Assembly: GCA_945875335.1 (NCBI GenBank)
Contig: CAMCKD010000001.1
Coordinates: 186,001 to 250,000 of the forward strand
Source of the DNA: an uncultured Clostridia bacterium
Lineage (GTDB): Bacteria; Bacillota; Clostridia; Oscillospirales; Oscillospiraceae
Direction of reading: 5' to 3'
Length of the DNA: 64,000 nt
The translations under genes were made by a program, and so were the position numbers. Shown piece after piece: positions 45,324 to 53,040 of the stretch. How positions within the stretch are numbered: the first letter of the stretch is position 1; each line of letters opens with the position of its first letter. A model generated the notes under the pieces. It ran no database searches, was not told the DNA's origin, and worked only from the letters and a program-made list of their open reading frames with translations.

Positions 45324-46604
45324 TTATCCAAGCTGGGCCAGGGCCTGCCGCAGGTCTGCGATGATGTCCCGGACATCCTCGATGCCCACGGAGAAGCGGA
45401 TAAACTCCGGGCCAATGCCGGAATCGGCCAGCTGCTGGTCGGTGAGCTGCCGGTGGGTGGTGCTGGCGGGATGGAGCACGCAGGTGCGGGCATCTGCCAC
45501 ATGCACCACGATCTGTGCCAAGCGCAGGCTGTTCATCAGCTTCATGGCCCCTTCCCTGCCCCCCTTCACACCGAAGGAGACCACGCCGGAAGCGCCGTCG
45601 GGCAGATATTTCTCCGCCAGCGCATGGTAGGGGCTGGAGGGCAGCTTGGGATAGTTGACCCAGAGCACCTGGGGCTGGGCTTCCAGGAATTTTGCCACCT
45701 CCAAAGCGTTCTGGCTGTGCTTGCGAACCCGGAGGGCCATGGATTCCAGACCCAGATTCAGAAGATATGCAGAAATAGGAGCCATTGTGCAGCCAAAGTC
45801 CCGCAGCAGCTGCACCCGGGCCTTGGTGACGTAGGCTGCTTTCCCAAACTGCTTGGTGTACACCACACCGTGGTAGCTTTCGTCCGGCGTGGTGAGCTCC
45901 GGGAATTTGCCGGAGGCTTCCCAATCGAAGGTTCCGCCGTCAATGATCGCGCCGCCCAGCACATTGGCGTGACCGTCCATATATTTGCTGGTTGAGTGGG
46001 TCACAATGTCCGCGCCGTGCTCGAAGGGGCGGCAGAGACAGGGGGTGGCAAAGGTGTTATCCACTACAAGAGGGACATTGTGCCGGTGGGCAATGGAAGC
46101 ATACCGGGAGATATCGAACACCGTCAGCGCCGGATTGGCAATGGTCTCGCCAAAGACCAGGCGGGTGTTTTCATCAAATAGAGCATCCACCTCTTCATCG
46201 GTCATTTTGTCGCTGATATAACGCACCTCAATGCCCATTCTCGCCATGGTGACGGAGAGCAGATTGATGGTACCGCCGTAGATGTTGTTCATAGCAATCA
46301 GGTTCTGACCGGCGGAGCAGATGTTGAACACCGCCAGAAGATTTGCGGACTGGCCGGAGGAAACCAGCATGGCGCCCACGCCGCCCTCCAAGTCCGCCAG
46401 CTTTTCCTCCACCGCAGCCAGGGTGGGGTTGGAAATCCGGGAATACATATGTCCCTCGGCTTTCAGGTCAAAGAGCTGTCCCAGAGCGTCGGCATCGTCG
46501 TATTTATAAGTCGTGCTCTGGTAGATAGGCAGGGTACGGGGCTCCGCATTGCCGGGCTGGTAGCCGGACTGAATGCATTTGGTGTCAAATTGATAATCGG
46601 ACAT
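45324..46604 (-). CDS. metY: O-acetylhomoserine sulfhydrylase (PLP, Cys/Met family)
   Basis: 426 aa; ATG at 46604 with GGAGG upstream. PLP lysine in IVTHSTSKYMDGHANVLGG; YQSTTYKY and YSRISNPT near the N-terminus. It joins O-acetylhomoserine and sulfide to make homocysteine and acetate. Same operon as metA and the Gfo/Idh gene. Confidence 0.93.
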   Translation of the reverse strand: MSDYQFDTKCIQSGYQPGNAEPRTLPIYQSTTYKYDDADALGQLFDLKAEGHMYSRISNPTLAAVEEKLADLEGGVGAMLVSSGQSANLLAVFNICSAGQNLIAMNNIYGGTINLLSVTMARMGIEVRYISDKMTDEEVDALFDENTRLVFGETIANPALTVFDISRYASIAHRHNVPLVVDNTFATPCLCRPFEHGADIVTHSTSKYMDGHANVLGGAIIDGGTFDWEASGKFPELTTPDESYHGVVYTKQFGKAAYVTKARVQLLRDFGCTMAPISAYLLNLGLESMALRVRKHSQNALEVAKFLEAQPQVLWVNYPKLPSSPYHALAEKYLPDGASGVVSFGVKGGREGAMKLMNSLRLAQIVVHVADARTCVLHPASTTHRQLTDQQLADSGIGPEFIRFSVGIEDVRDIIADLRQALAQLG

Positions 46605-46620
46605 GCTTCTTTCCTCCAAA

Positions 46621-47805
46621 TCAGTCAATGAGTGCGCTTTCGGCATCCGCCCGGGCACTGCCCCAGACGGTGGAATATCGGCCGGGGGTCAGGGGGCGGA
46701 TATGGCAGGTGGATTTCATTTCATAGGTACTCCCGGTGGCGGCGGCTTCATCGATGCCGGTGAGGATTTCCAGGCAGTGGATGCCGTAGTCCTGGTTCAG
46801 CCGGTTGGGTCTTCCCTGCCGCAGGGCGTAGGCCATTTCCGCCACGCCAATGCCCCGATGGCCGCTGCCGTCAAAGGAGGTAGGTGCGCTCAGGGTGTTG
46901 GTGCCGTCGTAGCCGTGGGTAAAGGGGAATTCCACCTCCTGGCTCTCTGGAAGCAGCAGCTTTACCCTGCCGTTAAACACATTGGGGTCCCCCACCTTTA
47001 TCATACCCAGGCTGCCATAGAGTTCAAACCGGCTCTGCTCATCCCCCACGGTGTTTCCGTTGAAGTGCATGCTCACCAGAGCGCCGGATTTAAATTCCAG
47101 TCCGGCGCACACCAGGTTATTTCCGGGAATTTGCCAGGAAGCCGGGGTGTGCTCCAGAAACAATAGCTGCTTTTCGTGCACCGGGGCAGGCGCTGCAAAC
47201 GCGCGGATGGATTTTACCGGCCCCAGCAAAGCAATCAGAGCGCCCACATAATAAACGCCCACATCGTAAGGCAGGCACCCGCACTGGCCCTGCAGGAAGG
47301 GGAACAGCTCGGACATGAGATTGTGACTTCTGGTGACGCTGACCAGGCCGGAGCTTACATTCCCAATGAGGCCAGTGTCAAGGATGCGTCTGGCGGTTTG
47401 GATGCCTGCTCCCAGCACCGTATCCGGGGCCACACCCAGATAGAGCCCCCGGCTTTTTGCCAAATCAGCAAGCTCCCGGGCCTGGGACAGATCCGTGGTA
47501 AAAACCTTTTCGGAATAGACATGCTTTCCGGCTTCCAGCATTCTTTTGGTTACTTCATAATGGGAGCCGGGGGGCGTAAGATTCACCACCAGCTCGATTT
47601 CCGGGTCAGCGGCAATTTCTTCCAAAGTCATCACCTTGGGAATGCCGAACTGGGCCGCCTTTTCCTCTGCCTTTTCCCGGGTGCGGTTGCAAAGGGCCAC
47701 CAGGTCAATGATGGTAAACAGGGATTTCAGATTGCGGATATAGATACTGCTGATGGAACCGCAGCCCACCACAGCGGTTTTCACTTTGGGATAGGATCCC
47801 GGCAT
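46621..47805 (-). CDS. Gfo/Idh/MocA family oxidoreductase
   Basis: 394 aa. NAD(P)-binding Rossmann start TAVVGCGSISSIYIRNL, then VVNLTPPGSHYEVTKRMLEAGKHVYSEK, where EK replaces the usual catalytic EKP triad Lys. C-terminal beta domain follows. Relatives act on sugars and cyclitols; its place in the methionine operon (16 bases before metY) is unexplained. The ATG is preceded by CGGAGG. Confidence 0.88.
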   Translation of the reverse strand: MPGSYPKVKTAVVGCGSISSIYIRNLKSLFTIIDLVALCNRTREKAEEKAAQFGIPKVMTLEEIAADPEIELVVNLTPPGSHYEVTKRMLEAGKHVYSEKVFTTDLSQARELADLAKSRGLYLGVAPDTVLGAGIQTARRILDTGLIGNVSSGLVSVTRSHNLMSELFPFLQGQCGCLPYDVGVYYVGALIALLGPVKSIRAFAAPAPVHEKQLLFLEHTPASWQIPGNNLVCAGLEFKSGALVSMHFNGNTVGDEQSRFELYGSLGMIKVGDPNVFNGRVKLLLPESQEVEFPFTHGYDGTNTLSAPTSFDGSGHRGIGVAEMAYALRQGRPNRLNQDYGIHCLEILTGIDEAAATGSTYEMKSTCHIRPLTPGRYSTVWGSARADAESALID

Positions 47806-47827
47806 GATGCCACCTCCGAATAGAAAG

Positions 47828-47864
47828 ATAAGAACAGTATATCACATAAGAACAGCGATGTCAC
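47828..47864 (-). promoter_or_regulatory. Promoter and direct repeats of the Gfo/Idh-metY-metA operon
   Basis: Minus strand GTGACA (47859-47864), 17 bases, TATACT (47836-47841). Two copies of ATAAGAACA (plus strand; 47828 and 47846) lie 18 bases apart across the -10 region, a likely repressor site. Confidence 0.6.
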
Positions 47865-47880
47865 GATAAAACGACAGCAT

Positions 47881-47955
47881 CTATGTGTCGATGCGAACCA
47901 GCTGGCAGAGGGCTTTGTTGTCGTTTCCGGTATCCAATGTAAACAGCAGACGCAT
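47881..47955 (-). pseudogene. 24-codon fragment, Nudix N-terminus-like
   Basis: ATG at 47955 has GGAGAGG upstream and reads MRLLFTLDTGNDNKALCQ then TAG. The beginning resembles the first strand of some Nudix hydrolases, but the rest is gone. It is 4 bases after the tag stop; may be a remnant or nothing. Confidence 0.3.
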
Positions 47956-47959
47956 ATTC

Positions 47960-48562
47960 TTACCTCTCCTTATCCGGCGGCAGCTCCAGCACAGGGAAGT
48001 TTTCCAAAATATCTCTGTAGCGGAAGCAGCTTTCCAGATGGTCGTTGATGATGCCGCAGGCCTGCAGATGGGAGTAGACGGTGATGCTGCCCAGATACTT
48101 GAAGCCCCGGCGTTTCAGCTCCTTGGCGATTTGGTCTGCTAGAGCGTTGGCGGCGGGGATATTTCCCAGGGAATGGCCCTGGTAGAGGATGGTTTTGTCC
48201 CCGGCAAAGGCCCAGAGCCAGGCATCGAAGCTGCCGAACTCCGCCCGGATGGCCTGGAAGCACCGGGCATTGTGAATGATGGCACGGATTTTCCGGGGAG
48301 AGCGAATCATGCCCGGATAGTCGAGAATCCGCTGCACATCCTCTTCCGTATAGGCGGCGACGGCATCATAGTCGAATCCTGAGAAGCAGGCGCGGAAAAT
48401 CTCCCGCTTTTCAATCATCAGATTCCAGCTCAGGCCGCACTGCATGGCTTCCAGCATGAGAAATTCAAACTGCTTTCGATCGTCATGCAGCGGGATACCC
48501 CATTCCTCATCGTGATAGCGGGTCATTTTTTCGGTGCCCAGGCACCAGGGACAGCGCTCCAT
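47960..48562 (-). CDS. tag: DNA-3-methyladenine glycosylase I
   Basis: 200 aa. The Tag signature is clear: CPWCLGTEKMTRYHDEEWGIPLHDDRKQFEFLMLEAMQCGLSW with Glu/Trp of the base pocket and the zinc-binding Cys near the N-terminus and C-terminus (HLQACGIINDHLESCFRY). It removes 3-methyladenine from DNA. Confidence 0.94.
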   Translation of the reverse strand: MERCPWCLGTEKMTRYHDEEWGIPLHDDRKQFEFLMLEAMQCGLSWNLMIEKREIFRACFSGFDYDAVAAYTEEDVQRILDYPGMIRSPRKIRAIIHNARCFQAIRAEFGSFDAWLWAFAGDKTILYQGHSLGNIPAANALADQIAKELKRRGFKYLGSITVYSHLQACGIINDHLESCFRYRDILENFPVLELPPDKER

Positions 48563-48658
48563 AATTCAGCACCTCCATCTTTTTGGGTCAGTATAGCATT
48601 TCCTCCCTTTTTTTGCAACACTTGAAACAGGAGCAGACGGCTATGGTCGGAATACCGT

Positions 48659-48860
48659 AAAATTGTAGTTTATTGCACACGCCATTCGTAGGGGCGGCTA
48701 CCAGCCGCCCGCGCAGTACAAGCTGAAAATCGCAAGAAATGTCGGGCGAATTCGTACCAGTTTCCCGCATTTAAACCTTTCAACCAAACACTCAATTCCA
48801 TAACCTGGCGGGCGGCTGGTAGCCGCCCCTACGAATGGCGTGTATGTTAAGCAACAATTA
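48659..48860. repeat. GTAGGGG palindromic repeat, copy E (GGCGG type)
   Basis: Ends carry CGTAGGGGCGGCTACCAGCC and GGCTGGTAGCCGCCCCTACG. Same GCGAATTCGTACC centre as copies A and C but a different hairpin core (CTACCAG), the same core as the outer element of copy B. Confidence 0.85.
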
Positions 48861-48921
48861 GTCTGTGTGCTGAGGCAAGTCGAAATGCACTTATTATGAA
48901 GAATTTATCCCGACAGAGAAC

Positions 48922-48950
48922 TTGCATTTAGGACGAAATTCGGGTATACT
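48922..48950 (+). promoter_or_regulatory. Promoter of the SGNH gene
   Basis: TTGCAT (48922-48927), 17 bases, TATACT (48945-48950). Confidence 0.6.
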
Positions 48951-48981
48951 GGTGACAAACAGAAAAAGAAGGAGGCCAATT

Positions 48982-49713
48982 ATGAGCCTGATCAAAACGA
49001 TTATCAAAGTCGGTATTCCCGTTGCGCTGACGGCGGCTGCCTACGCCGTGGCAAAAGCCCGGGAGCTTGCCGCTCCATCAAAGGAAAAACCCCACAGCGA
49101 CGCACCCATCATCGTCGCGCTGGGGGACAGCATCACCTTCGGTTCCGGTGTGGTGAAAACCAGAACCAGCGACAGCTGGGAGGTAAAGCTGGAAAAGCTG
49201 CTGGGCGGCTCCTATCAGGTGCTCAACTACGGTATTTCTGGGGCAACACTGCAAAATGAAGGAGACTGCCCCTACTGGAACATGGCAGAGAAGGCTTTGC
49301 AGGGCTACCCCGAAGCCGCCCTGGCACTGAATCCCGAAATTGCGATTCTGATGCTGGGCACCAACGATTCCAAACCCTACAACTGGAACCGGGAACGATA
49401 TGAGACCCAACTGGATCAGCGGGTAAAGGAAATCAAAGCAGCCCCCGGCGTCAAGCGGCTGATTCTCATGTGCCCGCCCTTTGCCTGCCCCGCAGACGGC
49501 AGTGACGTGGTTGCCTTTGACATTCTGAATGAAACCATTCGGGATGAAATCGTGCCCATCGTGAAGAACTGTGCCGCAGAAAACCAGGTGGAATGCATCG
49601 ACCTCTACGCTCTGACGGATGGCCACAGCGAATACTTCATGGACGGCGTTCACCCCAACAGCTTTGGCAACCGGGTAATCGCCGCGGAAATCCACCGCCA
49701 TCTCACCGCCTGA
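48982..49713 (+). CDS. SGNH/GDSL hydrolase, N-terminal membrane helix
   Basis: 243 aa from the ATG at 48982, with AAGGAGG upstream. One N-terminal hydrophobic segment (VGIPVALTAAAYAVA) then GDS motif ALGDSITFG, block III LGTNDSKPYNW and the C-terminal DGVHPN that supplies Asp and His. A cell-surface esterase/lipase-type enzyme; substrate unknown. Confidence 0.9.
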   Translation: MSLIKTIIKVGIPVALTAAAYAVAKARELAAPSKEKPHSDAPIIVALGDSITFGSGVVKTRTSDSWEVKLEKLLGGSYQVLNYGISGATLQNEGDCPYWNMAEKALQGYPEAALALNPEIAILMLGTNDSKPYNWNRERYETQLDQRVKEIKAAPGVKRLILMCPPFACPADGSDVVAFDILNETIRDEIVPIVKNCAAENQVECIDLYALTDGHSEYFMDGVHPNSFGNRVIAAEIHRHLTA

Positions 49714-49721
49714 CAGAAAAA

Positions 49722-49751
49722 CCCCGTCCCAATCACCTGACTGGGACGGGG
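49722..49751. terminator. Bidirectional terminator
   Basis: CCCCGTCCCA and TGGGACGGGG arms; between convergent genes, with flanking A and T runs. Confidence 0.8.
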
Positions 49752-49756
49752 ATCTT

Positions 49757-52321
49757 TTAGCTCAAATGGTTTTCGCCGAAGGGGTCGTCGCTGTTAACGA
49801 TCACAATCCGGGACCGATTCTCTCCCACTGAGGAATCATAGAAGGAATGCCCGTAGCAATAGACATAAATCGCACTGCCATCCTTCCGGCGGAGGCGATG
49901 CTCCAGGTAGAGGTCCTCGCCCTTTCTATTTTGCGGGAGGACGTAATCCTTGTATTCCTGTTGGTCTTCCTCGAAAATCAGGGAGTACAGCGTCAAGTCG
50001 CCTCGAGCCAAATCCTCTCTGCTGTAACCAGTGATTTTATAGAAGTTGTCATCCGCTTGAACAATGCGGTAGGCTTCGTCAATAATGTAAATGCTGCAGG
50101 CCATCACATGAATATTTCTGCTGGCAGATCGAACCTGGGTAGCCAGACCAACCGGTGGCTGAGCTACAGGCGAACGGGTTTCCTCCTGGGACATGGTGGA
50201 GACGGTGATGCCCCGCTTGCGGTCATCTTCCTCCATCATCTGCACAAACTCCCGGACGATGTTGGGGTCGAACTGGCTTCCGGCGCAGCGCTGGAGCTCG
50301 GAACGGGCGGCGGACTCGGACAGTGCCTTTCGGTAAGCCCGGTCATTGGTCATGGCGTCGTAGGCATCCACCACGGAAATGATCCTGGACAGCAGCGGAA
50401 TCTGCTCGCCCCGCAGACCCTCGGGATAACCCCGGCCATCCCAGCGCTCATGGTGATAAAGAATCATATCCGCAATGCCGCTGAACTCCTGGGAGCTCTT
50501 GGCAATCTGGTAGCCCTTGTCCACATGGGTCTTCATCATCTTCCACTCGGAATCGTTGAGCTTTCCGGGCTTGTTGAGGATTTCCAGAGGAATGCCGATT
50601 TTACCGATGTCGTGCATGATGGCAAGCAGGGCCAGGCTGCTCTGCTCCTGGTCCGTCAAATGGATGCGGCGGCCCAGCTCCTCGCCGGATTTCTGGGTGC
50701 GCTGGACATGCTCGCCGGTATCCGGGTCGCACTGGGTAAGCGCCTGCAGCAAAGAGCGGAGCAATTCGGAATGGAGGGAAGTTCTGTCCATCAGCTTTTT
50801 GGTGCGCATGGATTGGAGGTTGCGGCGGATGGTATCCACAACACTCTCGTTTCCCCGCACACTGACAGAGCTCTGAATCTGAATCGGGAAATCCAGATCG
50901 TCATTGTCCTTGAGCTTTTGCTGAATTCTTGCCATGATGGCCTCTACTGCCGTCACATTCAGCTGGTCGGTGATGGCGGTAACGGAGGCCTCCCGGGAGC
51001 GGATGAATACAGTACGATCAGGGAACTCTGCGCGTACCTGCTCCGCCAGCAGCTGGAGGGCCCGGTCACCATCGGTGCGGCCATATTTCTGGTTGATGTC
51101 TCCCAGGCTGTTGATATCGCAGGTTGCCACCACCTGGGTTCCAGAACCAATCGGATAAAGTGTATCCGCATTTTCCTTGAAATCCGACCAGGTACGGAAG
51201 CCCGTGAGCAAATCGTACTGTGTGGTCACCGAGGAGAAGACGAACAGGCAGCCAAGACGGCGATGCTTCTTATCAAGCTGCACCGAATAATCGCAGCGCA
51301 GCGGATGACCACCGATGAAACACTGGAAGGAGGAACGCTGACTGGGCACTCCCTTGCTGCGCCGGATGCCGCAGCGGTCAAGGAATTCCTGAAGGGTGAC
51401 GTTATTGCCGGAAAACAGCCCCGCAGGAAGTATTTCCTCCGCCTTGCGGTTGTGGAGAATCATCTTGTCGTCGAAGTCAAAAAGCACCAACGCCTGATCG
51501 ATGTTCTCAAAAATCCAGCTATGAAAATGGTTCAGCAGGCCATGGGAGGCATAATTGAAGCAGTTCCAATAGTAGGCCAGAGCCGTCACGCTGTAGCCCA
51601 GCAGAGAATAGTCCACATTCTCCTCACCAAAGAGCCTGGGGGCATACAGATAAGCGGCATTGATGACCACAACGGCAAGCAATGCATACACCGTATAGAC
51701 ATACTGCCGGGCATAAATCCGGGGCGAATGAACGCACTTTTTGATCAGCTCATACAACACCAGCAGGACAATGGCATAATCCAGAACCAGATGCACTTGA
51801 TACAATAGGTGCATTTCATAGCTGTAGCAGGAGATTTCCGCCTGGTGATAGACATAGCTGATGGCAATCTCCCGGAAGGGGTTGACGATAAATACCAGTT
51901 CATCCAGAATCGCAAGGGCCAGAATCAGCCAATACAGCTTTCCGAAACGCTTCCCCCCGGAGGGATTGATGAAATACCAGTTGAAGAACATCGTTGACAC
52001 CAGGGTGAAATCGATGCCCCCAAAATAGATACTGGACAACACCGAATAGGTAAAATAATCCTGCACGAAAAGGCTGATAGTATAGCTCAGCGTCACCACA
52101 AAGGAACCCAAGCAACCACAGCCCAGACTGATTCCCTTGGCACCGCCGCGCCGAAAGCTCTTTACCGCCAGCACAAGGTCAAAAAAGCCGAAGAGCGAAA
52201 AGATGATCATCAAAAAAGTAAATCCGCTCATAAACATCATGCTCCCAAATTGGAAAGGCAGGATGACTACAAAAGGCGCCCAAGCCTCTGTGGTCACAAT
52301 CCCACCAATTTCGGATATCAT
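49757..52321 (-). CDS. Membrane sensor with PAS, degenerate GGDEF, HD-GYP and C-terminal PAS
   Basis: 854 aa. About seven to eight helices in residues 1-265, a PAS-like region around 270-370, then a degenerate GGDEF (GDINQKYGRTDGDRALQ; the active-site motif is SREAS, so cyclase activity is unlikely), HD-GYP near residue 590 (IMHDIGKIGIPLEIL, YHHERWDGRGYPEGL), and a PAS domain at the end. HD-GYP enzymes cleave cyclic di-GMP. The start at 52321 lacks a clear ribosome site, so the exact start is uncertain. Confidence 0.85.
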   Translation of the reverse strand: MISEIGGIVTTEAWAPFVVILPFQFGSMMFMSGFTFLMIIFSLFGFFDLVLAVKSFRRGGAKGISLGCGCLGSFVVTLSYTISLFVQDYFTYSVLSSIYFGGIDFTLVSTMFFNWYFINPSGGKRFGKLYWLILALAILDELVFIVNPFREIAISYVYHQAEISCYSYEMHLLYQVHLVLDYAIVLLVLYELIKKCVHSPRIYARQYVYTVYALLAVVVINAAYLYAPRLFGEENVDYSLLGYSVTALAYYWNCFNYASHGLLNHFHSWIFENIDQALVLFDFDDKMILHNRKAEEILPAGLFSGNNVTLQEFLDRCGIRRSKGVPSQRSSFQCFIGGHPLRCDYSVQLDKKHRRLGCLFVFSSVTTQYDLLTGFRTWSDFKENADTLYPIGSGTQVVATCDINSLGDINQKYGRTDGDRALQLLAEQVRAEFPDRTVFIRSREASVTAITDQLNVTAVEAIMARIQQKLKDNDDLDFPIQIQSSVSVRGNESVVDTIRRNLQSMRTKKLMDRTSLHSELLRSLLQALTQCDPDTGEHVQRTQKSGEELGRRIHLTDQEQSSLALLAIMHDIGKIGIPLEILNKPGKLNDSEWKMMKTHVDKGYQIAKSSQEFSGIADMILYHHERWDGRGYPEGLRGEQIPLLSRIISVVDAYDAMTNDRAYRKALSESAARSELQRCAGSQFDPNIVREFVQMMEEDDRKRGITVSTMSQEETRSPVAQPPVGLATQVRSASRNIHVMACSIYIIDEAYRIVQADDNFYKITGYSREDLARGDLTLYSLIFEEDQQEYKDYVLPQNRKGEDLYLEHRLRRKDGSAIYVYCYGHSFYDSSVGENRSRIVIVNSDDPFGENHLS

Positions 52322-52448
52322 ATCATATTTTGATGTATTTTTTCAATAGTATCGCTGCAATTCGTAAAAAATTGTGGAAACTGACATATATTGTCTTTGG
52401 GCCTTGACAATTCTGAAAATGTGGATATAATAAGACCGTTCCAAATAT

Positions 52449-52522
52449 AGAGGATTTGTGTAACGGTAGCACACCGGACTCTGACTCCGTTTGCGGGGGT
52501 TCGAATCCCTCATCCTCTGCCA
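52449..52522 (+). tRNA. tRNA-Gln (CTG)
   Basis: 74 nt with encoded CCA. Acceptor AGAGGAT/ATCCTCT, anticodon arm CCGGA-CTCTGAC-TCCGT gives CTG, T-arm GGGGTTCGAATCCC. Confidence 0.95.
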
Positions 52523-52560
52523 AAAAATAACAGATACCATCAGGTATCTGTTATTTTTTA
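52523..52560 (+). terminator. Terminator of tRNA-Gln
   Basis: AATAACAGATACC, loop ATCA, GGTATCTGTTATT, flanked by A and T runs. Confidence 0.9.
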
Positions 52561-52651
52561 TTAGTTGTGAGGGATTCGAACCCATTTCAATGCAACACTC
52601 CTGTGGAGTGTTGCTCGCTGCGGGCTGGACCGCAGCGACACCTTTATGAAA

Positions 52652-52676
52652 TCGAATCCCTCATCCTCTGCCAAAA
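52652..52676 (+). repeat. 25-base direct duplicate of the tRNA-Gln 3' end
   Basis: Bases 52652-52676 exactly repeat 52501-52525 (the T-arm to the CCA). Between them, 52568-52583 is an inverted copy of the T-arm. A second terminator (CACCACCC/GGGTGGTG plus T-run, 52680-52710) follows. Looks like an attachment-site scar or a broken second tRNA. Confidence 0.85.
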
Positions 52677-52679
52677 CAT

Positions 52680-52710
52680 GCACCACCCATCGGGTGGTGT
52701 AGTTTTTTTT
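52680..52710 (+). terminator. Terminator after the duplicated tRNA end
   Basis: CACCACCC, ATC loop, GGGTGGTG, followed by TTTTTTTT. Confidence 0.8.
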
Positions 52711-52713
52711 AGT

Positions 52714-52951
52714 GCTTATCGGTTTAACTCAGCTAAGTGATTCTTTATCGCACCAGCCACTGTAGGGGAGGCTCGTAGCCTCCCGCGCGGTACAAGCCTT
52801 CAATGATTACCCAGGTTAGGCGAATTCGTACCATCGTCCAACCTTCCACCATTCAACCAAACACTCAGGTTGCCTACCTGGCGGGAGGCTACGAGCCTCC
52901 CCTACAGTGGCTTGGTTGAATAAATACTGCTTTTGCTGACAGCCGATAAGC
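52714..52951. repeat. GTAGGGG palindromic repeat, copy F
   Basis: Outermost inverted arms GCTTATCGG (52714-52722) and CCGATAAGC (52943-52951); inner CCACTGTAGGGGAGGCTCG and its complement. Centre GGCGAATTCGTACC, ACCATTCAACCAAACACTCAG. Between the tRNA-Gln duplication and the ABC-F gene. Confidence 0.88.
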
Positions 52952-53040
52952 ATATTGTTTTACTTGGAGTCGGAGGGATTCGGACATATTTTAAGGGGAG
53001 CCTTGATGAAATGTTGTGTAAAGATCAGCACAACAAATTC

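Noticed and set aside
44223..45995. 590-aa plus-strand frame over metA and metY
   Set aside because: Crosses two genes with intact catalytic motifs on the other strand.
47806..47960. S-box (SAM) riboswitch upstream of the methionine operon
   Set aside because: The gap is too short and lacks the conserved S-box stems.
49847..51808. 653-aa plus-strand frame over the HD-GYP gene
   Set aside because: Shadow frame; the minus strand carries the HD-GYP and PAS motifs.
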